Part shown: positions 1 through 5,877 of the stretch, one piece after another | Layout of the letters: each line of letters begins with the position of its first letter | Numbering within the stretch: position 1 is the first letter of the stretch | Assembly (NCBI GenBank): GCA_003555335.1 | Contig: PWHD01000063.1 | Span: 1 to 6,087, forward strand | Source of the DNA: Mollicutes bacterium | GTDB taxonomy: Bacteria > Bacillota_I > Bacilli_A > Izemoplasmatales > Izemoplasmataceae | Direction: 5' to 3' | DNA length: 6,087 bases | Made by a program: the position numbers and the translations under genes | Notes under the pieces: model-generated | Seen by the model: the letters and a program-made list of their open reading frames with translations, nothing else | The model's database searches: none | Told to the model about the DNA's origin: nothing

Positions 1-675
1 CGCACTCCGTTCGATATCATCCTGATCCCCATGGTTTCGGCCATCATCGCTTTTGTGGTCGCGATGATTGTTGGCGAGCCCGTATCACTTTTCATGTCCG
101 GCATCGGCGCCTACATCAAAAGCGCCACCGATTACACACCCTTCTTCATGGGCATCGTAATCGCGGTGCTCATGGGCATGGCACTGACCTCCCCGATTTC
201 AAGTGCCGCCATCGCTTTTTCCATCAGTTCCATGGAAGAGGGCTTCGGCCTCATCGGCATCGCAGGAGGCGCCGCCGTCGTCGGCGGGGCGACACAGATG
301 CTCGGTTTCGCCGTGATGAGCCGCAAAGACAACAACATCGGTACCGTCATCTCCATCGGCATCGGAACGTCAATGCTCCAGTTCAAAAACATCCTCAAAA
401 AGCCCGTCATCTGGCTCCCGCCTATCATCGTGAGTGCCATTTTGGGTCCGCTTTCCACATTGCTGTTCAGAATTGAAAGCACCGAAGTCGGCGCCGGCAT
501 GGGCACAAGCAGCCTGGTCGGTCAGATCGGTGTGCTTGATGCGATGGGCCACAGTTCAGTTGTTTACCTGAGCATTCTGATCCTCCATTTCGTACTCCCG
601 ATCGCCGGGGTCCTCGCACTGGACATCCTCTTCCGGAAAAAAGGTCTGATCAAAGCGGGCGATTTGAAACTCTAA
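1..675 (+). CDS. PTS EIIC-type membrane protein (PTS_EIIC_2-like), 3' part, 5' end outside the window
   Basis: The reading frame is open from the first base, so the upstream part of the gene is missing and the ATG at 31 is probably internal. The visible 224 residues are very hydrophobic, with about five membrane segments near residues 6-32, 45-63, 81-106, 135-157 and 186-212. Between them are small-residue stretches such as GIAGGAAVVGGATQM and GAGMGTSSLVGQIG. This Gly/Ala-rich pattern, with a short basic tail (FRKKGLIKAGDLKL), resembles the PTS_EIIC_2 family (Pfam PF13303). Members are stand-alone EIIC-like proteins of about 330-350 residues with poorly known substrates, some annotated as regulator proteins. 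No EIIA or EIIB domain is visible. It is followed by its own terminator, so it is probably not part of the mur operon. The family call rests on recalled sequence pattern, and the substrate is unknown. Confidence 0.75.
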   Translation, partial: RTPFDIILIPMVSAIIAFVVAMIVGEPVSLFMSGIGAYIKSATDYTPFFMGIVIAVLMGMALTSPISSAAIAFSISSMEEGFGLIGIAGGAAVVGGATQMLGFAVMSRKDNNIGTVISIGIGTSMLQFKNILKKPVIWLPPIIVSAILGPLSTLLFRIESTEVGAGMGTSSLVGQIGVLDAMGHSSVVYLSILILHFVLPIAGVLALDILFRKKGLIKAGDLKL

Positions 676-681
676 CCCCTG

Positions 682-712
682 AACCATCACTTTAAAAAGT
701 GGTGGTTTTTTT
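682..712 (+). terminator. Rho-independent terminator after the EIIC-like gene
   Basis: The arms AACCATCACTTT (682-693) and AAAGTGGTGGTT (696-707) pair over up to 12 positions with one T-G wobble. In practice the AT-rich tip would form the loop. A run of seven T (706-712) follows. The hairpin starts six bases after the stop codon at 673-675 and separates this transcript from the mur operon. Confidence 0.9.
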
Positions 713-776
713 ATACCAAGGCATCGAACAAAAAATCATGATTTCACAGGTTTCGTCAAAAAAAGTGTCACAATGC

Positions 777-794
777 TTTTCAAACCTTTGAAAA
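777..794. promoter_or_regulatory. Perfect 8-bp inverted repeat, candidate operator upstream of murR
   Basis: TTTTCAAACCTTTGAAAA is a perfect palindrome of two 8-bp arms with a 2-base spacer. It lies about 45 bases upstream of the -35 box. There is no T tract after it and no gene ends here, so a protein-binding site is likelier than a terminator. Its TTTCA/TGAAA elements are the same pentamers as in the site at 808-822 but in the opposite relative orientation. The bound protein is unknown; MurR is the simplest guess. Confidence 0.45.
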
Positions 795-807
795 AATATT
801 CAACACA

Positions 808-822
808 TGAAACAATGTTTCA
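808..822. promoter_or_regulatory. Candidate MurR (RpiR-family) operator, primary site
   Basis: TGAAACAATGTTTCA is a perfect 6-bp inverted repeat (TGAAAC-N3-GTTTCA). It fits the TGAAA-N5-TTTCA shape I recall for sites of several RpiR-family regulators. It lies 16 bases upstream of the -35 box of the only promoter seen before murR, which itself encodes an RpiR-family protein. Autoregulation is therefore plausible. Binding by MurR is inferred. Confidence 0.55.
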
Positions 823-824
823 GA

Positions 825-838
825 ATAAAGCGCTAACA
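825..838. promoter_or_regulatory. cre-like site (CcpA catabolite control) touching the -35 box
   Basis: ATAAAGCGCTAACA matches the cre consensus TGWAARCGNTWNCW at 12 of 14 positions. The two mismatches are the leading TG. Its reverse complement, TGTTAGCGCTTTAT, also matches at 12 of 14, as expected for a quasi-palindromic cre. It ends one base before the TTGACA -35 box, with its centre near -41 from the predicted start of transcription. CcpA bound here would be expected to interfere with RNA polymerase and repress when preferred sugars are present. Confidence 0.6.
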
Positions 839-866
839 TTGACACTTATGTTTCACTTGTTAAAAT
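839..866 (+). promoter_or_regulatory. Sigma-A promoter of the mur operon
   Basis: The -35 box TTGACA (839-844) is a perfect consensus. The -10 box TAAAAT (861-866) matches five of six positions, with a 16-base spacer. Transcription would start near 872-874, leaving a leader of only about 15 bases before the murR start, most of it Shine-Dalgarno sequence. No other convincing promoter was found between the upstream terminator and murR. Confidence 0.8.
840..855. promoter_or_regulatory. Second, degenerate operator-like repeat inside the mur promoter
   Basis: TGACAC-N4-GTTTCA is an imperfect version of the TGAAAC-N3-GTTTCA site at 808-822. The octamer ATGTTTCA is identical in both (815-822 and 848-855, start-to-start 33 bases, about three helical turns). 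This copy covers most of the -35 box and part of the spacer, a position suited to repression. The mismatch and the extra spacer base make it weaker evidence than the upstream site. Confidence 0.35.
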
Positions 867-887
867 ACAGTCGAAAGAGGGATGCAC

Positions 888-1736
888 ATGAAAAATGTTC
901 TTGTCAAATTAAGAGATTATTACGAACAGGCACACTCAACCGAAAGGCAAATCATCCGTTATATTCTGGACAACCCCGAAAAAGCTTCCGATATGACCAT
1001 CCATGACCTTTCAAAAGAAACGTTTGCCTCAGCGTCGACAATAATCCGCCTTTGCAAGCGCAACGGTTTCAAAGGCTACAAGGATTTTACACGGTCACTC
1101 ATCTATGAACTCGCGAAACGAGAAACGACGCTCAAACAAGAAAAGTCGGAAATCACCAAGTCCGACAACATCAAGGAAATTACGGAGAAAGTGACGCATA
1201 AAAACATCATTTCACTCGAAGACACTGAACGACTCCTGGATGACGCCTTGATTGAGAAAGTGATCGATCATTTGATAGACGCCGATAAAATCGCCGTCTT
1301 CGCACTTGGCTCCTCGTTCAATGTCGCACGGGATTTACAACAGAAATTCATGCGCCTTAACAAACATGTATTAATCAACGAAGACTGGCACATGCAATGG
1401 TTGGCTGCACGAAATCTTACCGGAAAGGATTTCGCAATCATCATCTCATACTCGGGTGAAACCGAAGAGCTGATCAAATGCATTCATTCGCTTAAGGAAA
1501 ACAACGTACGAACCGTATCGATTACGAAATATGGCAGCAATCCGGTTTCAGACCTGTGCGACTACAACCTTTTTGTCTCCGCCAAAGAGTCCACGTTCCG
1601 CAGCGGTGCCATGGCTTCACGAATCTCGCAGCTTTTGGTCGTAGACATCATCTACACCGGTTATGCGAACAGACACTATGAGAAATCACTGGAAATGATC
1701 AGTAAAACGCATATTAAGAAGGAGAAAAAACAATGA
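888..1736 (+). CDS. murR: MurR-like transcriptional regulator, RpiR family (HTH plus SIS domain)
   Basis: This is a predicted cytoplasmic regulator of MurNAc catabolism, 282 residues, normal for RpiR proteins. Residues 1-75 form the HTH_6 DNA-binding domain, with the helix-turn-helix at about 34-62 (ASASTIIRLCKRNGFKGYKDF is its recognition part). A charged linker follows. The SIS phosphosugar-binding domain spans about 121-250, with FALGSS (138-143) and the loop IISYSGETEEL (185-195). In E. coli, MurR binds MurNAc-6-phosphate, the substrate of MurQ; that effector is inferred here from the neighbours. An upstream in-frame ATG at 882 directly abuts the Shine-Dalgarno sequence AAAGAGGG (874-881), leaving no spacing, so the ATG at 888 was chosen, about 7 bases after GAGG. 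The gene is first in the operon and its stop overlaps the murQ start (ATGA), so the two are translationally coupled. The lysine-rich C-terminus (KKEKKQ) coincides with the murQ ribosome binding site. Confidence 0.88.
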   Translation: MKNVLVKLRDYYEQAHSTERQIIRYILDNPEKASDMTIHDLSKETFASASTIIRLCKRNGFKGYKDFTRSLIYELAKRETTLKQEKSEITKSDNIKEITEKVTHKNIISLEDTERLLDDALIEKVIDHLIDADKIAVFALGSSFNVARDLQQKFMRLNKHVLINEDWHMQWLAARNLTGKDFAIIISYSGETEELIKCIHSLKENNVRTVSITKYGSNPVSDLCDYNLFVSAKESTFRSGAMASRISQLLVVDIIYTGYANRHYEKSLEMISKTHIKKEKKQ

Positions 1737-2623
1737 GTTTGGAGAAACTGTCTACTGAAAGAAGAAACCCAAAGAGCGAACGATTGGATGAAATGAATGT
1801 CGGGGACGCTCTAAGACTGATGAATGAAGAGGATGCGAATGTTCCTGAGGCGATCAAAGCCACCATCCCTCAAATAGAAAAAGCCGTCAACGCCGTGATC
1901 GAGTCTTTCGAAAAAGGCGGGCGACTGATATACATGGGCGCCGGAACCAGCGGGAGGCTTGGTGTTCTTGACGCCGCTGAATGTCCGCCGACATTCGGAA
2001 CCGATCCGGAGATGGTCCAAGGGTTGATCGCCGGAGGCGAAAAAGCGATATTGAAAGCGGTCGAAGGCGCTGAAGACAGTGATACGATGGGCGTTGAAGA
2101 CTTGAAAGCGTTGAACCTTTCAAATAAGGACATCGTCATCGGTATCGCGGCCAGCGGCCGGACACCATATGTCATTCACGCCATGAAATATGCCCAGACA
2201 ATTGGATGCACCACCATCGGCGTCACGAACAACCAAGGTTCAGAAATCGGCAATCTCGCCGATATCGCCATCGAAGCCGTTACCGGACCCGAAGTACTGA
2301 CCGGCTCAACCCGCCTCAAGGCCGGAAGTGCTCAGAAGATGGTTTTGAACATGATATCCACGGTGTCGATGGTCGGCATCGGCAAAGTGTATAAAAACCT
2401 CATGGTCGACGTTCAGCGCACCAACATCAAACTGGAACGCAGAGCCATTGAAATCGTCAAGGAAGCTGCGGAGACGTCCCGTGAAATCGCCACAGCGAAA
2501 CTGAAAGAAGCGAACGGACATGTCAAAACGGCGATCATCATGATTTTACTTGAATGTGACAAAGAAACCGCTCAACAAAAGTTAAATAGCGCAAACAGCC
2601 ATGTCAGAGAAGCGTTGAAATAA
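1733..2623 (+). CDS. murQ: N-acetylmuramic acid 6-phosphate etherase
   Basis: This cytoplasmic enzyme cleaves the D-lactyl ether of MurNAc-6-phosphate, giving GlcNAc-6-phosphate and D-lactate. It is 296 residues, full length for MurQ. It carries the family's SIS-type fold with the signature GAGTSGRLGVLDAAECPPTF (69-88), IGIAASGRTPYV (136-147) and TGSTRLKAGSAQKMVLN (190-206). Glu83 and Asp115, the residues assigned to catalysis in E. coli MurQ, are present at the same numbers here (AAECPP and EGAEDSD). A C-terminal helical region (about 235-296) matches the usual UBA-like tail. The start ATG overlaps the murR stop by four bases. A good Shine-Dalgarno sequence, AAGAAGGAG, lies at about 1716-1724, inside the end of murR. 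Its product GlcNAc-6P would feed NagA/NagB, which are not in the window. No truncation or missing motif is seen. Confidence 0.97.
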   Translation: MSLEKLSTERRNPKSERLDEMNVGDALRLMNEEDANVPEAIKATIPQIEKAVNAVIESFEKGGRLIYMGAGTSGRLGVLDAAECPPTFGTDPEMVQGLIAGGEKAILKAVEGAEDSDTMGVEDLKALNLSNKDIVIGIAASGRTPYVIHAMKYAQTIGCTTIGVTNNQGSEIGNLADIAIEAVTGPEVLTGSTRLKAGSAQKMVLNMISTVSMVGIGKVYKNLMVDVQRTNIKLERRAIEIVKEAAETSREIATAKLKEANGHVKTAIIMILLECDKETAQQKLNSANSHVREALK

Positions 2624-2641
2624 CGATAAACCGTACGTTAC

Positions 2642-2652
2642 AAGAGGTGATC
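2642..2652 (+). promoter_or_regulatory. Orphan strong Shine-Dalgarno sequence in the murQ-murP gap
   Basis: AAGAGGTGATC is a near-complete match to the anti-Shine-Dalgarno partner sequence, but no ATG, GTG or TTG follows at normal distance. The only candidate is ATT at 2654, which would open a 13-codon frame ending at TAA (2693-2695). Nearby are an 8-bp palindrome CCAGCTGG (2665-2672) and a TACAAT -10-like hexamer (2688-2693) with no -35 box. The 116-base gap (2624-2739) otherwise holds nothing recognisable. This may be a leader peptide with a rare start codon, a remnant of a lost gene start, or chance. Confidence 0.3.
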
Positions 2653-2739
2653 CATTCGGAAAATCCAGCTGGTGTGTAATGAAGCAATACAATAAAAAAC
2701 AACCTGATGTACAAAAAAATGAAAAAGGAGAATTTAATA

Positions 2740-4158
2740 ATGGCAGTCAACAACAAAGATTTGGCAAAAAGAATCATTGAACTGGTTGGCGGAAAAGAAA
2801 ACATCAAAAGCGTCAGCCCCTGCATGACCAGAGTCAGGATTCGTTTAAAAGACGCATCCAAGGCAAAAAAGGATGAGCTCAAGAAAACAGAAGGGGTTCT
2901 CGGACTCCAAGGCTCATCAACCCTCCAAGTCGTCATCGGCCCGGGAAAAGCAAGAAAAGTCGTCGATATTATGAACGAGGACTTCGGCATTTCCCAGGAA
3001 TCCGCAGTCACTGAAGACTGGGAGGAGTCAAAAGAAGAACGAAAAGCGCAAATGGACAAAGGGCCGTTCAGAAGAGGGCTTGAAACCATTGCCGGAATCT
3101 TCATTCCGCTCATTCCGGCCATCATTGCGGCCGGGATCTTCAACGGTCTGGCGAATGTCATCAACGCAACCGGCACTGAAGCGAGCGTATGGGTCTTCAT
3201 CGCAACGCTGTTCTCCCTGATCGGTTCGGCGTTCCTGGCATACTTCGCCATTTTCACCGGTATCAATTCAGCGAAACAGTTCGGTGCGACCCTCGGACTC
3301 GGTGGGATGATCGGTGCGATGACCATTCTCGGACAAGTCGATGAACTGTCCCAGATGCTCGGCCTTTATAATGAAGAAGTCCCGCTCGAATCCATCCTCA
3401 TTACCGGTAAAGGCGGCATCATCGGTGTCATCTTCGGTGTGTGGATTCTTGCAAAAGTTGAAAAAGCTGTCAGAAAACGCGTTCCGGACGTGCTTGACAT
3501 CATACTGACACCGATGATCAGCCTGCTTATCACCAGTTTGATCCTTGTGCTTGGCGTCATGCCGCTGACCGGACTCATCTCCGATGGACTGATCAGCTTC
3601 CTTCAATTGTTCATCGGTTCTGACTATCAGCTTGTAAACATCATCTCAGGATTTATTCTTTCCGCCTTGTTCCTCCCTATGGTTCTGGTCGGACTGCATC
3701 ACGGTCTCATTCCTATCTATGCCATTCAGCTTGAACAACTCGGTGGCGTAAGCCTCTTCCCTGTTCTGGCCATGGCCGGAGCCGGACAAGTCGGGGCGGC
3801 CATCGCGATTTATCTCAAAGCGCGCAAAATCAATCATCTTCGCATGAAATCCATCATTGCCGGTGCCCTTCCCGCAGGTTTCCTCGGCATCGGAGAACCA
3901 CTCATCTATGGTGTTACGCTGCCACTTGGTAAGCCGTTCATCACAGCCGGACTCGGTGCTGGTTTCGGGGGCGCATTCATTATGGCTACCCGGGTTACCG
4001 CCGGCGCATGGGGACCAAGCGGATTGGTCGCTATCCCGCTCATGCAAGGTTTCTGGGGCGGTATGGTCCTTTACCTCATCGGTTTGGTCATCTCATATAT
4101 CGGTGGATTCATTATCACAAACATCTTTGTATCGACAAAAGAACTGGAAAATGTTTAA
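2740..4158 (+). CDS. murP: PTS EIIBC, probably MurNAc / MurNAc-GlcNAc specific (MurP)
   Basis: This is a membrane permease that imports and 6-phosphorylates its sugar; MurNAc or MurNAc-GlcNAc is inferred from the flanking murR, murQ and mupG. It is 472 residues. The EIIB domain (about 1-80) has the phosphorylation-site motif around Cys28 (VSPCMTRVRIRL). A charged, hydrophilic linker (about 81-107) follows, then a glucose-superfamily EIIC domain (about 108-465). That domain has many membrane segments, LVGLHHGLIPIY (316-327) and the GIGEP motif (383-387), the equivalent of GITEP. There is no fused EIIA domain, as in known MurP proteins, so a separate EIIA must supply phosphate; one is encoded two genes downstream. 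An in-frame ATG at 2707 has no ribosome site, whereas AAAAGGAG (2723-2730) sits 9 bases before the ATG at 2740, so that start was chosen. EIIBC proteins for other sugars, such as sucrose or trehalose, look similar; operon context decides the call. Confidence 0.88.
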   Translation: MAVNNKDLAKRIIELVGGKENIKSVSPCMTRVRIRLKDASKAKKDELKKTEGVLGLQGSSTLQVVIGPGKARKVVDIMNEDFGISQESAVTEDWEESKEERKAQMDKGPFRRGLETIAGIFIPLIPAIIAAGIFNGLANVINATGTEASVWVFIATLFSLIGSAFLAYFAIFTGINSAKQFGATLGLGGMIGAMTILGQVDELSQMLGLYNEEVPLESILITGKGGIIGVIFGVWILAKVEKAVRKRVPDVLDIILTPMISLLITSLILVLGVMPLTGLISDGLISFLQLFIGSDYQLVNIISGFILSALFLPMVLVGLHHGLIPIYAIQLEQLGGVSLFPVLAMAGAGQVGAAIAIYLKARKINHLRMKSIIAGALPAGFLGIGEPLIYGVTLPLGKPFITAGLGAGFGGAFIMATRVTAGAWGPSGLVAIPLMQGFWGGMVLYLIGLVISYIGGFIITNIFVSTKELENV

Positions 4159-5212
4159 GACATTAGGATTGGCTGTCTATTTGTCCCGTTTCGACAAACA
4201 AAAGCCGATGCTTGAAAAAATGGCCGGAAGTGGATACACTGTATTCACTTCCTTCCACATTCAAGAGGAGTATGAGACCATTCCGAACTATGCGGAACAA
4301 GCACGCGAGATGGTTCGTTGGCTCAAAGATCATGAATATACCGTCTTGGCCGACCTTTCACCCAGAAGCATCGATTATCTCGAGGCGACCTCCATTGAAA
4401 ATGTGTTGCATACGCTTCCCATTGACATGGTCCGCCCGGATTACGGTTTCAGCGTCGAAACCATCAAGACCATGGCACGAACACACGACGTCGTACTGAA
4501 TGCCTCCACCTTGGATAAAACCCTCTTAGAATCACTTGAAGCGACCAGCGGGAACATCTATGCCATGCACAATTTCTACCCGAGAGAGGAAACCGGGTTG
4601 GACAGGTCCTTATTCGAAGCCATGAACCGGACCATGCGACCCCATATCAAGGGAATCATCGCATTCATTCCCGGAGACGCGCAAAAAAGAGGCCCGATTG
4701 AAAAAGGGCTCCCCACATTGGAGGACCATCGCGATAAGCCACCTTACGTCGGTTACCTGGACCTTATCCTGAGACACGGATGCGAAGCCGTGTTTGTAGG
4801 CGATATCCGCCTGAGTGAAACACAACTGCGACTCATCGACCGCTTCAACACCGATGGTGTCATATCGCTTCCGGTCGTTTTCACCAAGGACTATGAACAC
4901 CTTTATGAGAAAGTGTTCACCATCCGACCGGATTCGCCCACGCCGTTAAAAAGGCTCCAGGAATCTCGTGAATACGCTTCACACGGCGCTTCAATCGAAC
5001 CAAATGACACCCTGGCGCGACCCAAAGGGACCATTACCATAGACAATGTCCGCTATCAACGCTACAGTGGTGAAATCCAGATCACCGCCGCCGATTACCC
5101 GGAGGATGAACGGATCAATGTCATCGGTCACACGGAAGAAGCCTACGTGGACACACTCGAATCAGTGAAAAACAACCAAAAGATTCGTTTTGTCCGCCTG
5201 AATAACAATTAA
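4151..5212 (+). CDS. mupG: 6-phospho-N-acetylmuramidase MupG (DUF871 family, GH170)
   Basis: This is a predicted cytoplasmic glycosidase that splits MurNAc-6P-GlcNAc into MurNAc-6P and GlcNAc, as shown for S. aureus MupG. It is 353 residues, close to the family's roughly 350. The N-terminal TIM-barrel-like domain (about 1-250) carries FTSFHI (32-37), LADLSP (66-71), HNFYPREETGL (140-150), AFIPGD (171-176), RGPIEKGLPTLEDHR (180-194) and VFVGD (214-218). The smaller C-terminal DUF871 domain (about 255-353) has TIDNVRYQRYSGEIQI (296-311). I did not assign catalytic residues. The start ATG overlaps the end of murP by 8 bases and has only a weak purine stretch before it (about 4141-4150), so translation is probably coupled to murP. 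The frame stays open upstream inside murP, but homologues begin close to this methionine (LGLAVYLSR), which supports this start. There is no signal peptide, consistent with action on an imported phosphorylated sugar. Confidence 0.9.
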   Translation: MFKTLGLAVYLSRFDKQKPMLEKMAGSGYTVFTSFHIQEEYETIPNYAEQAREMVRWLKDHEYTVLADLSPRSIDYLEATSIENVLHTLPIDMVRPDYGFSVETIKTMARTHDVVLNASTLDKTLLESLEATSGNIYAMHNFYPREETGLDRSLFEAMNRTMRPHIKGIIAFIPGDAQKRGPIEKGLPTLEDHRDKPPYVGYLDLILRHGCEAVFVGDIRLSETQLRLIDRFNTDGVISLPVVFTKDYEHLYEKVFTIRPDSPTPLKRLQESREYASHGASIEPNDTLARPKGTITIDNVRYQRYSGEIQITAADYPEDERINVIGHTEEAYVDTLESVKNNQKIRFVRLNNN

Positions 5213-5225
5213 GGAGTTATGCCCT

Positions 5226-5690
5226 ATGTCAAAAGAAATCATTCTTTATGCCCCAAACAGTGGCACCATCGATAAACTCGAGAATGTCGAAGACGAAGTC
5301 TTCGCTCAGAAAATGATGGGCGACGGCGCCGCCATCGACCCCAAGGATTCCATTTTCACATCACCATGCGACGGTAGAATTGTCAGTGTCTTTCCGACCA
5401 AACACGCCGTCGGCATCGAAACAAAGGACGGCCTTGAACTGATGCTTCATGTGGGTCTTGACACCGTCGAACTCAAAGGGAAAGGCTTCAAGAGCTTTGT
5501 TAAAGACAATGACACGGTCAAAAAAGGCGACAGACTGCTCAAAGTCAACCTCAAGAAAGTGCAAAAAGAAGGCAAACCCTTGATTACACCGCTTGTCATC
5601 ACAAACATGGATCTTGTTGAGGATATCTCCTTCAAAGAAGGTAAAATCGCAGCGGGTGAGCCTTTCATCACAGTAACCCTCAAGCAATAA
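5226..5690 (+). CDS. Glucose-type PTS EIIA component, likely phosphate donor for MurP
   Basis: This is a soluble phosphocarrier that passes phosphate from HPr to an EIIB domain. It is 154 residues, a single EIIA-Glc/Crr domain. The active-site signature ELMLHVGLDTVELKGKGF is present with the phosphorylated histidine at His75. The second conserved histidine is His60 in PTKHAVGI. The N-terminal APNSGTIDKLENVEDEVFAQKMMGDGAAI pattern and the C-terminal GEPFITVTLK are also typical; the first is given here as residues 9-37 in outline. AAGGAG (5211-5216) overlaps the mupG stop and lies 9 bases before this ATG. The ATG at 5219 is in another frame and too close. The gene is 13 bases after mupG and the last before the terminator, so it very likely serves MurP, which lacks an EIIA domain. 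It could also serve other glucose-family permeases or regulate them. It has been left without a symbol because crr usually denotes the general EIIA-Glc. Confidence 0.93.
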   Translation: MSKEIILYAPNSGTIDKLENVEDEVFAQKMMGDGAAIDPKDSIFTSPCDGRIVSVFPTKHAVGIETKDGLELMLHVGLDTVELKGKGFKSFVKDNDTVKKGDRLLKVNLKKVQKEGKPLITPLVITNMDLVEDISFKEGKIAAGEPFITVTLKQ

Positions 5691-5752
5691 GAAACATGCT
5701 GCATCGCAAATCATACCAATCGCCTGTTTTTCTTATAGATTGACGCGACAAG

Positions 5753-5780
5753 AAAAGAGTCCTGAAAAGGGACTCTTTTT
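5753..5780 (+). terminator. Rho-independent terminator of the mur operon
   Basis: Perfect 10-bp arms, AAAAGAGTCC (5753-5762) and GGACTCTTTT (5770-5779), enclose a 7-base loop and end in five T (5776-5780). It lies about 60 bases after the EIIA stop codon. The stretch between them shows no gene. The A-rich 5' arm could also give termination on the opposite strand. Confidence 0.93.
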
Positions 5781-5865
5781 GTTCGCACTAAAACAATATA
5801 CCTTTATGACGCTTGTATGCTTTATTTTTCATTTTACAAGGATATGGCAGATTTTTTCAAGATAA

Positions 5866-5877
5866 TGACATTTGTCA
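5866..5877. promoter_or_regulatory. Palindrome overlapping the -35 box of the ABC-transporter promoter
   Basis: TGACATTTGTCA is a perfect 5-bp inverted repeat with a 2-base spacer, and its right arm forms most of the -35 hexamer. A repressor bound here would block RNA polymerase. The regulator cannot be named from the sequence. The short arms mean chance is possible. Confidence 0.4.

Noticed and set aside
773..1006. Open frame of 77 codons across the mur promoter
   Set aside because: It runs through the promoter and the start of murR in another frame, has no ribosome site at 773, and has no recognisable domain.
2621..2640. TAACG/CGTTA hairpin after the murQ stop as a terminator
   Set aside because: Only 5 bp of stem, a 10-base loop and no T tract; it would not terminate, and murP appears co-transcribed.
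2688..2693. TACAAT as the -10 box of a separate murP promoter
   Set aside because: No -35-like hexamer or extended -10 TG lies at the right distance, so an independent promoter is not supported.
2679..2780. Small Lys/Gln/Asn-rich frame of 33 codons before and over the murP start
   Set aside because: It has no suitably spaced ribosome site, and its composition simply reflects the A-rich murP leader.
2604..3326. Minus-strand open frame of 240 codons opposite murP
   Set aside because: It is antisense to the murP coding sequence, its low-complexity Ala/Pro/Ser/Met/Phe-rich translation is typical of a shadow frame, and no promoter or ribosome site is apparent.
3857..4150. N-terminal extension of mupG back to the ATG at 3857
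   Set aside because: The extra 98 residues overlap murP out of frame and do not resemble a protein domain; MupG homologues begin at about 4151.
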